Shown: positions 36,436-46,111 of the stretch, in pieces | Layout: every line of letters starts with the position of its first letter | How positions within the stretch are numbered: position 1 is the first letter of the stretch | Assembly (NCBI GenBank): GCA_963785255.1 | Contig: CAWAUR010000015.1 | Span: 372,001-436,000 of the forward strand | Direction of reading: 5' to 3' | Length of the DNA stretch: 64,000 nucleotides | Origin: Bog-159 sp963785255 | Lineage (GTDB): Bacteria > Acidobacteriota > Terriglobia > Bryobacterales > Bryobacteraceae | The notes under the pieces: generated by a model | Seen by the model: only the letters and a program-made list of their open reading frames with translations | What the model was told of the DNA's origin: nothing | The model's database searches: none | Position numbers and translations under genes: made by a program

Positions 36436-39400
36436 ATGCGACTGAGAATGGTCCTTATCACTGCCGTTCTCGCAACAGCGGTTTCGAACGGCCTTCTGTC
36501 CGCGACAACGGTTCCACCTTCGTCTCCCGGCGGCTTGACGGCGACGCCGGCCTCCACGACCAAGGTAAACCTGTCCTGGAACCCGGCGGTCCCCGGCACG
36601 CTTAAGGTTACGAGCTACTACATCTACCGTGGCCCTTCCACCTCATCATTGACGCAACTCGCCGTTGTGAAGGGCACTTCCTATATCGACCAATCTGCCA
36701 GCGCGGGCGCGCTGTTGGTTTATGCCGTGGCTGCCGCCGATTCTCAAGGAAATCTTTCGAGCCTTTCTTACGCGACCGTGAACATGCCGGAACCGCCGTC
36801 GGCACCTACCGGAGTGGCGGCCACGGTTACCTCAACCACGGTGGCCGCGATTTCCTGGACTGCGGCTTCGAGCGGCGGTCTGCCGGTGACTCACTATCAG
36901 GTGTTTCGGGGGAGTTCGCCCGCAACCCTGGTTGAATTAGCGACGGTGGCGCTAACCAGCTACACAGACAGAACATTGACTGCGGGGACGACATATTACT
37001 ATGCCGTGGAGGCGCAGGACTCCGGCCAGGATCTGTCCGCCATGTCCGCCACCGCGGAAGTCACGACAGACGGGCCGCCATCCGCTCCCACCGGCTTGAC
37101 GGTCTCGGCAATCTCGGTAACCAAAGCTAACCTGAGCTGGAACGCCGCTAAAAGCGGGGGACTCCCGGTCGATTGGTATATCGTATACCGCGGAAACACT
37201 GCCTCAAATCTCAGCCAGTTAACCACGGTAACGAAAACCTCGTATACGGACACGACATTGACTGCGGGCGCCACATACTATTACGCCCTGGTCGCCAAGG
37301 ATTCGGCGGGCGACCTGTCACCGGTAACACCCCCGGTTGCGTTCACCGCCCTGCAGCCGCCGTCGGCTCCCACGGGCCTGGCGGCGACACCTACTTCGGC
37401 GACCAATGACGGCCTGACTTGGAATGCCGCGGCCAGCGGCGGGCTGCCAGTGAGCTGGTATCTGGTTTTTCGCGGCAGTTCGCCGTCGAATCTGAGCCAG
37501 ATGGCCACCGTCACCGGGACCACGTACACCGATAAAACCATGACGGCCGGCAGCACCTATTACTATGGCATCGAGGCCAAGGATTCCGGGAGCGACATCT
37601 CGGCGATGTCTTCGCTGGCGCTGGTGACGGCGCCGCAACCGCCAGCGGCGCCCACGGGATTCAATGCGACTGGCACTTCGACCACCAATGCCAACTTGAG
37701 TTGGAATGCCTCGGTCAGCGGCGGTCTGCCGGTGAGCTGGTATCTGGTTTTTCGCGGCAGTTCGCCGTCGAGTCTGAGCCAGATCGGCACCGTCTCCGGG
37801 ACCACGTACACCGATCGAACCATGACCGCCGGCAGCACCTATTACTATGGCATCGAGGCCAAGGATTCGGGTGGCGATATTTCGGCGATGACTCCGCCGG
37901 TGGCCGTGACGGCTTTGCAACCGCCCTCGGCGCCCACAGGAATTGCGGCGACTGCTAACTCGACCACCAATGCCGGCCTGAGTTGGAATGCCTCCGTCAG
38001 CGGCGGCCCGCCGGTAAACTGGTATCTGATTTTCCGCGGCAGTTCGCCGTCGAGTCTCAGCCAGATCGCCACCGTGACGGGGACGAGCTACATCGATACA
38101 ACGATGACCGCCGGCAACACTTATTACTACGCCGTCGAGGCCAAAGATTCCGGCAACGATACTTCGGCGATGTCCTCGCTGGCAACGGTGACGGCGCCGC
38201 AACCGCCGGCGGCGCCCACGGCATTTACGGCGACGGCCAACTCGTCCACGAATGCCGGCCTGAGTTGGAACGCGGCGACCAGCGGCGGCCTGCCGGTGAA
38301 CTGGTATCTGATTTTCCGCGGCACTTCGCAGTCCAATCTCAGCCAGCTCGCCATGATCACGCAGACCAGCTACACCGATACAAGCATGACCGCCGGCAGC
38401 ACCTACTACTACGCCGTACAAGCGAAAGACTGCGCCGGCGACACTTCGGCGATGTCTTCCCTGGCGACGGTGACGGCGCCTCAACCGCCGTCCGCCCCTA
38501 CCGGCCTATCCGCGGCCGCCACGTCGGCTACCATTGCCAGTTTGAGTTGGAACCCAGCGGCCAGCGGCGGCCTGCCGGTGAACTGGTACACGATCTTTCG
38601 CGGGAGTTCCTCTTCCAACCTCACTCAGGTCGGGATCGTGGCGCAGACGTCCTATACGGATACATCGGCCAGCCCAGGCGCCACGTATTACTATGCCGTG
38701 GAGGCGAAGGACTCCGGCGGCGATAACTCTGTCATGTCGAGCATCGTGAATATGACGACCTACTGTCTGCCGTCGGCGCCCACCGGTTTGGCCGGCGCGG
38801 CCGCGTCCACCATCGCGCCTGGAGCCCCTCAAGCCTCTTATAGCGTCAACTTGTCCTGGAATCCGGCGACAAGCGGCGGCCTGCCGATTTCGTATTACCA
38901 GGTATTCCGCGGCAGTTCGCCATCGAATCTCTCGCAGGTTGCCGCGGTCGGGCAGAACGCGTATACGGATAGCTCGGTAAGCGCCGGCGCCACTTACTAT
39001 TACGCTATCGAGGCCGGCGATACCGCGAACGATATTTCTGCGATGTCCGGCGCCGTTTCCGTTACCGCTCTGGGAGGCCAGGCTCCCGGCGGGCTGTTCA
39101 ACATTCTTCCCGCCAACATCAATAGCTTTACCCCGACGCAGTCTAACTTGCCGGGATTACCCTCTGTCCAGTCGCCATCCGGCCCCTTGCCGGCGGTAGG
39201 CTACCAGGGCGGTGTGGTCATCAACGGACAGGTGCTTTATTTCCCCTGGCAGGTTCCCGATGGCGGCGGCAGCAGTTGGACGCAGCATGTGGCCGACGGA
39301 ATTCCGCATACCGTCATGTTGGCTTACAACGCTACGCAGGGCATCAACGGCTATGCCAATGCCGCCAATTGGACGTATTTCGATCTGAGCACGCTCAACT

Positions 39401-40638
39401 GGTATTCCGAAGGCGGGATCCAGGGAGACAATGCTCTGCCCAACCTGCCGGCCGGATACCTGGGAGCGGCGGTCGCCAATGACATGGTCTACCTGACGCC
39501 CAAAGGCGGCAACGCCGGGCCTAATGGCGGCGGCGGACCCTATCCGGTGTTCGTGCAATACAACTCACTCAAAGCGCTGAACGATCCCACCGCGTATCAG
39601 ACCTTCGTGCCTCCGCCGATGGGCACCACCATGGGATATACATACGGCTGGTGCACCGCCGTATTTGACGGGCAGTTCATCTACTACGCGCCGCTTGCCA
39701 ACCAGGTGACCGGTAACAGCGGCAACATTTTCCGCTACGACACCACGCAGCCGTTCAGCAACCTGAATACCGGCGGCGTCACATCGGCTTGGGAGAACTT
39801 CGACATGTTCATCGGACCGGGCAGCCCGAATGGAATTTCCGCCAACGCGGAGGGATTTCAAGCGGTGGTGTTCGATGGCTATCGCTACATCTATTACATC
39901 CCGTTCCAACAGAACGTGATCGTTCGTTATGACACCTGGAATGGTGGAACCCAGCCGGATCCGACGGGCTTCACCATTGCTAGTAACTATGTGACCTTCG
40001 ATCCGACCCAGTTAGGCATCAGCGGTTATCCCGCGGTCAACGGTCCGGGCGTCACGGCAAACCTTTCGGGATTCACCGGCGCCACGGTGGTTTGGGACGC
40101 GGCTAACCAGAACGAGTACCTCTACCTGGTGCCGTGGGCCACTTATCCGGATAACGCGACGAATCCGGTTTTGCAGACGACCGTGGCGCGAGTGCGCATC
40201 GGCACCATGAGCGGTTCGTCGTGGAATGCCGTAGACATCACCTCCACGGCGACGTCGCCCGAGGATTCCACGCCCAATTGGGAAATGTTCGACCTGAGCC
40301 TGCTGACCCAGAATGCGGCCTGGCCAACTTCCTGGCCAACCTTGCAGAACACGCCCAACTTCACCGGGTTGAGCGACCTTGCCGGATACCAGGCGGCCAT
40401 CGCCGTTACGAATAATTCGACCGGGAGTTTCGCGCCGCGGGTGATGTTTGTGCCGGATACTTCCGGGTACCTGGTGGAGCACGACGTCGCCCATGACTTG
40501 TTCGACCCGACCGGCTGGTATGTCATGGAAATCCCAAACACTTACAGCAGCGGGACGATGGGCGGCGGATACGACGCGCCAAACGCCATCCTTTATCCGT
40601 CGTCGCCGAACGCGCCGCTGTTCGCGTTCCAGTTCTGA
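36436..40638 (+). CDS. Giant secreted fibronectin type III repeat protein (9 repeats)
   Basis: 1400 aa, paralogue of the preceding gene. The signal peptide is MVLITAVLATAVSNGLLSAT. Nine fn3 repeats are present against six in the first, and the length difference (272 aa) equals three repeats of ~91. The extra copies lie in the middle, where repeats are most alike. The C-terminal ~520-residue propeller-like domain is nearly identical to that of the first protein, and even the 3' flank is shared. This fits recent tandem duplication, or gene conversion, with repeat expansion by unequal crossover. Expected at the cell surface; a role in adhesion or polymer binding is a guess. Confidence 0.82.
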   Translation: MRLRMVLITAVLATAVSNGLLSATTVPPSSPGGLTATPASTTKVNLSWNPAVPGTLKVTSYYIYRGPSTSSLTQLAVVKGTSYIDQSASAGALLVYAVAAADSQGNLSSLSYATVNMPEPPSAPTGVAATVTSTTVAAISWTAASSGGLPVTHYQVFRGSSPATLVELATVALTSYTDRTLTAGTTYYYAVEAQDSGQDLSAMSATAEVTTDGPPSAPTGLTVSAISVTKANLSWNAAKSGGLPVDWYIVYRGNTASNLSQLTTVTKTSYTDTTLTAGATYYYALVAKDSAGDLSPVTPPVAFTALQPPSAPTGLAATPTSATNDGLTWNAAASGGLPVSWYLVFRGSSPSNLSQMATVTGTTYTDKTMTAGSTYYYGIEAKDSGSDISAMSSLALVTAPQPPAAPTGFNATGTSTTNANLSWNASVSGGLPVSWYLVFRGSSPSSLSQIGTVSGTTYTDRTMTAGSTYYYGIEAKDSGGDISAMTPPVAVTALQPPSAPTGIAATANSTTNAGLSWNASVSGGPPVNWYLIFRGSSPSSLSQIATVTGTSYIDTTMTAGNTYYYAVEAKDSGNDTSAMSSLATVTAPQPPAAPTAFTATANSSTNAGLSWNAATSGGLPVNWYLIFRGTSQSNLSQLAMITQTSYTDTSMTAGSTYYYAVQAKDCAGDTSAMSSLATVTAPQPPSAPTGLSAAATSATIASLSWNPAASGGLPVNWYTIFRGSSSSNLTQVGIVAQTSYTDTSASPGATYYYAVEAKDSGGDNSVMSSIVNMTTYCLPSAPTGLAGAAASTIAPGAPQASYSVNLSWNPATSGGLPISYYQVFRGSSPSNLSQVAAVGQNAYTDSSVSAGATYYYAIEAGDTANDISAMSGAVSVTALGGQAPGGLFNILPANINSFTPTQSNLPGLPSVQSPSGPLPAVGYQGGVVINGQVLYFPWQVPDGGGSSWTQHVADGIPHTVMLAYNATQGINGYANAANWTYFDLSTLNWYSEGGIQGDNALPNLPAGYLGAAVANDMVYLTPKGGNAGPNGGGGPYPVFVQYNSLKALNDPTAYQTFVPPPMGTTMGYTYGWCTAVFDGQFIYYAPLANQVTGNSGNIFRYDTTQPFSNLNTGGVTSAWENFDMFIGPGSPNGISANAEGFQAVVFDGYRYIYYIPFQQNVIVRYDTWNGGTQPDPTGFTIASNYVTFDPTQLGISGYPAVNGPGVTANLSGFTGATVVWDAANQNEYLYLVPWATYPDNATNPVLQTTVARVRIGTMSGSSWNAVDITSTATSPEDSTPNWEMFDLSLLTQNAAWPTSWPTLQNTPNFTGLSDLAGYQAAIAVTNNSTGSFAPRVMFVPDTSGYLVEHDVAHDLFDPTGWYVMEIPNTYSSGTMGGGYDAPNAILYPSSPNAPLFAFQF

Positions 40639-40682
40639 ATTTTCCCCGCCGGTTGGTGCGGCGGCCATAACAGAATAACCGG

Positions 40683-40735
40683 CGGTCGCGTATGTAAAGC
40701 TGGGGCCTGCGAAGGTCGGCCCGCGTGCGCGACCG
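40683..40735 (+). terminator. Hairpin after second fibronectin-III gene
   Basis: CGGTCGCG (40683-40690) pairs with CGCGACCG (40728-40735), followed by TCTTATTTTGG. Paralogous to 36061-36116. Confidence 0.5.
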
Positions 40736-41033
40736 TCTTATTTTGGTTAATTAGCTTCATCCGATCCGGCACCTGAGGCCGGAATCAGTCATTTGACCAC
40801 CTGAAGCGTTTTCTCCCGCCGCTTGACGCAACACGTACAAAACCGAAAATGTTGGACGGGCGGCAGTTCGTACCGCGGTCCGTCCGGTCCGTCAAATAGC
40901 GCTTTCGCGCGCGCACTGCGGCGGCTTTCGTAGGCGGCCAAGCCGATCGTGCCGATCGTCGAGAGACTTCTTCTCGCCCTCGCTCAAGTGGTAGACTAGA
41001 CGACAGTTTGCGTATACTCCGGCAAGGACCCGC
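40736..41033. other. Intergenic region with possible relic on minus strand
   Basis: About 300 bp. A minus-strand frame ends HFRFCTCCVKRREKTLQVVK but has only a TTG start and is shifted against its upstream part. A TATACT box at 41013-41018 lies 15 nt before the DUF1905 gene. Confidence 0.35.
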
Positions 41034-41333
41034 ATGGCTGGAACAGTGAAAAACGAAAAAACAAGAACGCTGAATGAGACGTTCACCGCTACTCTACAAA
41101 AGAGTGACAAGAAGGGCGGTTGGACTTACGTGGTCTGGCCCAAATCAGTAGTGTTCTTCGGAACTCGTGGTCTGGTTAAGGTTCGAGGCAAAATAGATGG
41201 TCATCCGTTCCAAAGCTCGTTTATGGCCATGGGGGACGGCACGCACAAACTGCCCGTAAAAGCAGACCTTCGCCAAGCAATCGGGAAAAACGTTGGCGAC
41301 CCGGTCAGCGTGCTCCTGGAAGAGCGGATCTAA
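41034..41333 (+). CDS. DUF1905 domain protein
   Basis: 99 aa, almost entirely one DUF1905 domain: LNETFTATLQKSDKKGGWTY, VVWPKSVVFFGTRGLVKVRG, FMAMGDGTHKLPVKADLRQA. It ends with the usual GKNVGDPVSVLLEE strand. The domain is a small beta barrel of unknown function, sometimes fused to a bacteriocin-protection (YdeI/OmpD-associated) domain that is absent here. A TATACT box sits at 41013-41018. Confidence 0.85.
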   Translation: MAGTVKNEKTRTLNETFTATLQKSDKKGGWTYVVWPKSVVFFGTRGLVKVRGKIDGHPFQSSFMAMGDGTHKLPVKADLRQAIGKNVGDPVSVLLEERI

Positions 41334-41479
41334 CAGTAATACGCAGGTGCCAGGTCCGGTTGGGGCGAATCGAATGGCCTCGACGCCAGCCGATTCGGGC
41401 GGACGCCGATTGGCAGCCCACCCCAATCGAACCCGGCAACCTCGCAGCCCACCCCCGCTCCCGCCGGTTACATTAAAGA

Positions 41480-41794
41480 TTGGCCCAACTCCTCATCGTC
41501 GACGACGACGCCAACACGCTCGCGTCGCTCTCCCGCGCCTTCCGTCTCGCCGGCCACCAGGCCACCGTCTGCGATAACGCCGCGCGCGCCCTCGATCTCA
41601 TCAAAACCGAACGCTTCGACATGGTGCTTTCCGATGTCGTCATGCCCGGCAAGGACGGCCTCGCGCTGCTCGCCGATCTGAAGGCGCTGGGCCTGCCCGT
41701 GCCCGTGGTGATGATCTCCGGCCAGGCCAACATCGAGATGGCCGTGCGCGCCACCCGCCTGGGCGCGGTCGATTTCCTCGAAAAGCCGCTCTCC
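41480..41794 (+). pseudogene. Truncated copy of NtrC-type regulator, receiver domain only
   Basis: From TTG, the first 105 residues are identical to those of the full regulator at 42652-44004 (MAQLLIVDDDANTLASLSRA to DFLEKPLS), including D52 and the Lys near residue 102. Then the frame runs into unrelated sequence, and the AAA+ and Fis domains are missing. About 20 bp of leader (CCGCCGGTTACATTA-AGATTG) is duplicated too. Nucleotide differences between the copies (for example at 41508, 41529 and 41550) change no amino acid. It could still yield a stand-alone receiver of up to 191 aa. Confidence 0.8.
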
Positions 41795-41825
41795 ATGAAG
41801 ACCACACATTTCCAGGTACTGCGAG

Positions 41826-42160
41826 CTAGCCGTGCCCGAGGCAGGGACGAAAGGCAGGCTGCCCCCCGGGCAGGTATCCAAACCCCGTGCCCACGATCGT
41901 TATCGGCAGCGGCGGCTGTCCCTCGACCTGCTCCGACGTCGGCACGGATTGCGCCGACACGCTCGTGCAGTTGCCAAAGGAGCCGGTGCAGTCCAGAGTG
42001 GATGAGCTCGCGAGCGCGGAGAACGGCCACTGCGTCGCGGCAAAATCGAAGCTGACGCTGTTGGCTGCAGTCTCCGTCCCGCAGTTCAGCGACAAGGGGG
42101 GAGCGTCCGCACTGGTCTCCCAGTAGGTTGGCCATTGGGTCACGCTGCTGGGGTATTTCG
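41826..42160 (-). pseudogene. Fragment of a secreted Ig/TIG-like protein
   Basis: The minus frame reads PPLSLNCGTETAANSVSFDF, then STLDCTGSFGNCTSVSAQSV and PLPITIVGTGFGYLPGGQPA. Cys spacing and the ITIVGTGFGYLPG phrase resemble repeat units of acidobacterial secreted proteins. There is no signal peptide or credible start, and it ends against the truncated receiver copy. It is likely an inserted relic. Confidence 0.5.
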
Positions 42161-42202
42161 TCGGCCATTCTTGAGTGGAAAGGCGTGCCCCAACGCGCAC
42201 AG

Positions 42203-42505
42203 ATGGCGCGCGGTTTCGATCACGGCCCAATGAAGGATGCGTCAAAGAGAACTGTCAATAGACAGTTCGGGCCCGCGGACACCGCTGTCGCCGCTCAATT
42301 GAGGGTTGTCGCTCAAGCGTTTATCGATCTTCGGCAGAAAAGGCATGCCGCCGACCACAGCTATCTCAAGAAATGGTCGCGTACGGAGGTCCAGTCCCAC
42401 ATGGACACTGCGGCGGCTGCTTTTGTTAGCTGGAAAGCTATCCGGCACGAGAAGCTTGCGAAGGACTGCTTAGTCTCCTTACTCGTTCGGGAGCGAAAGG
42501 ATTAG
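42203..42505 (+). pseudogene. 5'-truncated HEPN-like protein
   Basis: From ATG at 42203, 100 residues: MARGFDHGPMKDASKRTVNR, VVAQAFIDLRQKRHAADHSY and MDTAAAAFVSWKAIRHEKLA. The pattern ALDHGxxK...AxxFVxLQxxRHxADYD...Axx AFxxWK is the C-terminal half of a HEPN-like helical family. The N-terminal half, which carries part of the usual fold, is missing. It could be translated but is probably a remnant. Confidence 0.5.
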
Positions 42506-42651
42506 CGGCGTATAGCTGACGTTTGAGACTACTTTCATTTTGGGCTCACTTGGACGCGCCCTTTGTCCAGCTTCAGGGTGACGCGACCTGTCCGCCTCGG
42601 GCCGGAGGGGTCCGCCCAGCGAATCACGGCCCCCGCCGGTTACATTAGAGA

Positions 42652-44004
42652 TTGGCCCAACTCCTCATCGTCGATGACGACGCCAACACGCTCGCCTCGC
42701 TCTCCCGCGCCTTCCGACTCGCCGGCCACCAGGCCACTGTCTGCGATAACGCCGCGCGCGCCCTCGATCTCATCAAAACCGAACGCTTCGACATGGTGCT
42801 ATCCGACGTGGTCATGCCGGGCAAAGACGGCCTCGCCCTGCTCGCGGATCTGAAAGCGCTGGGCCTGCCCGTGCCCGTGGTCATGATCTCCGGCCAGGCC
42901 AACATCGAGATGGCCGTGCGCGCCACCCGCCTGGGCGCGGTCGATTTCCTCGAAAAGCCGCTTTCCACCGAGAAACTGCTGCTCACCATCGACAACGTGC
43001 TGCGCCTGCGCCGCCTTGAGAACGAGAACCGCGAGTTGCGCCAGCGCGTGGGCAAACACGAAATCGTGCACTCGGGCGAAGCCATGCGCCGCGTGATGGC
43101 GCAGGTCGATCGCGTGGCCGCCAGCGAAACGCGCGTTTGTATTCTGGGCGAGACCGGCACCGGCAAGGAACTCATCGCCCGTGCGCTGCACGACCGCAGC
43201 CCCCGCCGCGACGGCCCGTTCGTCACGCTCAACTGCGCCGCCATCCCCGCCGAGCTGATCGAATCCGAGCTTTTCGGCCACGAAAAAGGATCGTTCACCG
43301 GCGCCGTCTCGCGGCACCTCGGCCGATTCGAACAGGCGCATCACGGCACGCTGTTCCTCGATGAAATTGGCGACATGCCCGCCGTCATGCAAGCCAAGCT
43401 GCTGCGCGTGCTCGAAGAGAAGCAGGTGGAACGTATCGGCGGCGACCGGCCCATCACAGTGGATGTGCGGGTAGTGGTGGCCACGCATCGCAATCTCGAG
43501 GAGATGGTCCAGCGCGGCGCGTTTCGCCAGGATCTTTACCATCGCATCTACGTCTATCCGCTGGCGCTGCCGCCTTTGCGCGAGCGGCAGGAAGACATTC
43601 CCGCGCTGGTCGATCACTTCGCGCGCCAGGTTTCGGAGATCAACGGCTGGAAGCCGAAGCCGTTCTCGGACGAGGCCATCGCGGCGCTCACCCGCTACGC
43701 CTGGCCCGGAAACGTACGCGAGCTGCGCAACGTGGTGGAGCGCCTGCTTCTGCTGGCCGATGCGGAAGTGGATGCGGCCGCCGTGCGTCTGGCGCTGCCG
43801 CACGCTGCCGTTCCTTCCGGAGCGCCCGGAGGCGGAGGTACGCTGGCCGCCCGCACGGAGAATTACGAGCGCGAAGTAATCCTGGCCGAGCTCAAACGCC
43901 ACCAGCGTATGACCGATACCGCCAAAGCGCTAGGCCTCGAACGCAGCCATCTCTATAAGAAATGCCAGCAGCTAGGCATCGACCTGCGAGCCCTCCGCCA
44001 ATAA
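42652..44004 (+). CDS. NtrC-family sigma-54-dependent response regulator
   Basis: 450 aa from a TTG start (no ATG available; the receiver begins at once with MAQLLIVDDD). Receiver domain 1-120 with phospho-acceptor D52. AAA+ domain: Walker A GETGTGKE, sigma-54 contact loop GSFTGA (the usual form is GAFTGA), Walker B GTLFLDEIGD, and the R-rich GNVRELRNVVERLLLL. A Fis-type helix-turn-helix is at the end (TAKALGLERSHLYKKCQQLG). It activates sigma-54 promoters upon phosphorylation. A truncated duplicate of its receiver lies 1.2 kb upstream. Its kinase may be the hybrid kinase next door. Confidence 0.92.
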   Translation: MAQLLIVDDDANTLASLSRAFRLAGHQATVCDNAARALDLIKTERFDMVLSDVVMPGKDGLALLADLKALGLPVPVVMISGQANIEMAVRATRLGAVDFLEKPLSTEKLLLTIDNVLRLRRLENENRELRQRVGKHEIVHSGEAMRRVMAQVDRVAASETRVCILGETGTGKELIARALHDRSPRRDGPFVTLNCAAIPAELIESELFGHEKGSFTGAVSRHLGRFEQAHHGTLFLDEIGDMPAVMQAKLLRVLEEKQVERIGGDRPITVDVRVVVATHRNLEEMVQRGAFRQDLYHRIYVYPLALPPLRERQEDIPALVDHFARQVSEINGWKPKPFSDEAIAALTRYAWPGNVRELRNVVERLLLLADAEVDAAAVRLALPHAAVPSGAPGGGGTLAARTENYEREVILAELKRHQRMTDTAKALGLERSHLYKKCQQLGIDLRALRQ

Positions 44005-44049
44005 GATCGACTGATTTTAAACCAGATATTGGCTTTGTTCGTCACGAAA

Positions 44050-44092
44050 GCGCCAGCCCCCAGCCCCTAATCCCTAGCCCCTAAACCCGGGC
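44050..44092. repeat. CCCCTAA-type low-complexity run
   Basis: CCAGCCCCCAGCCCCTAATC followed by CCTAGCCCCTAAACCCGGGC. It sits between two regulator genes and resembles the CCACTAACCAC-type elements elsewhere in the window in style. Confidence 0.5.
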
Positions 44093-44158
44093 GCGGAACG
44101 TGCCCACAAAACGCCTGAGAACCTCTGCCCCTTCCGCCCACTCTTTTTAACGAATTCC

Positions 44159-46099
44159 ATGCCGCTAACCGAAACTCACAAACAAATCCTGATCGTTGAA
44201 GATGAAGGCATTATCGCCGCCGATATCCAAAGCCGGCTCGAACGGCTGGGCTATAAGGTCCCGGCCATCGCGCGTTCCGGCGAGGAAGCGCTCCATTTTG
44301 CCCGGTCCACGCCGTTCGATCTGGTCCTGATGGATATCCGCATCAAGGGCGATCTGGACGGCATCGCCACCGCGCAAGCCATGAAGACCGAGCTCGAAAC
44401 CCCGGTCGTTTACATCACCGCGCATGCCGATGAGGAAACCATCAACCGGGCGACCGACACAGAGCCGTTCGGTTACATCCTCAAACCCATCCGCGATTCC
44501 GAACTGCGCAGCGCGGTGCAGATTTCCATCCACAAACATGAGATGGAACGCCGCCTGCGCGCCAGCGAAGCCTGGCTTTCCACCACGTTGCGCAGCATCG
44601 GCGAAGGCGTGATCGCCACCGATACCGAGGGCCAGATCGTGTTCATGAATCCGGTTGCCGGGCACCTCACGGGTTGGTCCGCCAGCGACGCGCTGGGCAG
44701 TCTGCTGATGGACGTGGTTGCATTGCACGACGAATCCACGGGCGCGCCGGCGGAGAATCCGGTGGTCGAACTGCTGGCGGGTCCGCGGTTGGGCGCTCCG
44801 CAAGCCGCCAATCGCGCCTTTACGCTGGTTTCCCGTACCGGCGCCATGGCCACGGTGGAGCTGGCCTGTTTTGAAAACCGGTCCGACGAACTGTTGGGCG
44901 CGATTCTGGTGCTGCGCGATATCGGCGGCCGCCGCGATCTGGAGAGACGCGTGATGCAATCGCAGCGCATGGAAGCCGTGGCGAATCTGGCGGCCGGGCT
45001 GGCGCACGACTTCAATAATCAGCTCACCGTCATCCTGGGATGCGCCGACGAGCTTTCCGAAACCCTGACGGATGCCGATCGCGAGCGGGCCATCGAGATC
45101 AAACATGCCGGTTCGTTGGCGACTTCGCTCACCAGCCAATTGCTGACCCTCAGCCGCCATCAGGCGATGCGCCCCGAGACGTTGAGTCTCAACGATCTGG
45201 TGGTCGAGATGCAGCCTGCCATTTCCTGCGCGCTGGGCAAGACCCGCACCCTCACTACCCACCTCGGGCCGGACCTGGGGCGCGTGCGCGCCGACCGCAA
45301 TCAGGTGAAGCAAGTGCTGCTCAACCTTTCGCTCAACGCGCGCGATGCCATGCCGTTGGGCGGCGAGCTGCGCATCGAGACTTCTAATCTCGATGTCTTG
45401 GCCGGAAGCCTGAAGGCCGATGTGTTCCCGCCGGGACCCTACGTCCGGCTCCTGGTATCGGATTGCGGCGAGGGCATGGACGAGGTCACGCTGGCGCGTA
45501 TCTTCGAGCCTTTCTTCACCACGAAAAAGCCCGGTTTCGGCACTGGCCTGGGTCTATCGATGGTTCACAGCATTGTGCTGCAAAGCGGCGGACATATTTC
45601 GGCCCGCAGCGAAGTGGGGCTGGGCACAGCCTTCGAGATCCTGTTGCCGCGCCTGGCGGCCTTTCAAAAGGTGCGCGGTCCGGAAAGCCGTCAGGCCACC
45701 GGCGCCGGTTCCGAGTCCACGCCTACCGTGCTGCTGGTCGAGGACGAAGACAATGTCCGCCGCGCCATGCACAACTACTTCGAAAGAGAGGGTTATCAAT
45801 TATTGGAAGCTCGCGACGGCGAGGAAGCCGAGGTCATCGCGGGTCAGTACGGCGAACCGATTCACCTGCTGGTCACCGATGTCATGATGCCCGGCATCTC
45901 GGGGCCGCAACTGGCGGACCGTCTGACCCCCTTGCGTCCGGATATGAAGGTGCTCTTCGTCTCGGGCTATCCGCACGATTCGCTGGAACGCGGAGGCACA
46001 CTCGGCCGCCACCGCAACTTCCTTCCCAAGCCGTTTTCGGGAGCGGAACTGCTGGACCGTGTCCGCACCCTGCTCGCCGCGGCCCCCGTACAGGTCTAG
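44159..46099 (+). CDS. Hybrid histidine kinase, receiver-PAS-kinase-receiver
   Basis: 646 aa, no membrane segment. N-terminal receiver (about 8-125) with D59 in LVLMDIRIKG; a PAS domain (about 135-265; EGVIATDTEGQIVFMNPVAG); HisKA with H283 in LAAGLAHDFNNQLTVILG; HATPase with N box LNLSLNARDAMPLG and GTGLGLSMVHSIVLQSGGHI; and a C-terminal receiver (about 520-640) with D573 in LLVTDVMMPG. The HDFNNQL box is typical of kinases close to NtrB and blue-light or phytochrome hybrids. It lies downstream of the NtrC-type gene, with a 154-bp gap. Confidence 0.92.
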   Translation: MPLTETHKQILIVEDEGIIAADIQSRLERLGYKVPAIARSGEEALHFARSTPFDLVLMDIRIKGDLDGIATAQAMKTELETPVVYITAHADEETINRATDTEPFGYILKPIRDSELRSAVQISIHKHEMERRLRASEAWLSTTLRSIGEGVIATDTEGQIVFMNPVAGHLTGWSASDALGSLLMDVVALHDESTGAPAENPVVELLAGPRLGAPQAANRAFTLVSRTGAMATVELACFENRSDELLGAILVLRDIGGRRDLERRVMQSQRMEAVANLAAGLAHDFNNQLTVILGCADELSETLTDADRERAIEIKHAGSLATSLTSQLLTLSRHQAMRPETLSLNDLVVEMQPAISCALGKTRTLTTHLGPDLGRVRADRNQVKQVLLNLSLNARDAMPLGGELRIETSNLDVLAGSLKADVFPPGPYVRLLVSDCGEGMDEVTLARIFEPFFTTKKPGFGTGLGLSMVHSIVLQSGGHISARSEVGLGTAFEILLPRLAAFQKVRGPESRQATGAGSESTPTVLLVEDEDNVRRAMHNYFEREGYQLLEARDGEEAEVIAGQYGEPIHLLVTDVMMPGISGPQLADRLTPLRPDMKVLFVSGYPHDSLERGGTLGRHRNFLPKPFSGAELLDRVRTLLAAAPVQV

Positions 46100-46111
46100 C
46101 ATGCCCAAATT

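Noticed and set aside
37318..38484. 388-codon minus-strand frame inside the second fn3 gene
   Set aside because: Periodic antisense of the fn3 repeats; it repeats with the same period and has no credible start.
40800..40990. Minus-strand frame ending RFCTCCVKRREKTLQVVK
   Set aside because: Cys-rich end looks protein-like, but only a TTG start is available, no family is recognised and the upstream part is out of frame. Kept only as a note.
44050..44092. Telomere-like CCCCTAA run as a replication end
   Set aside because: Only a few imperfect units inside a gene cluster; more likely a low-complexity intergenic element.
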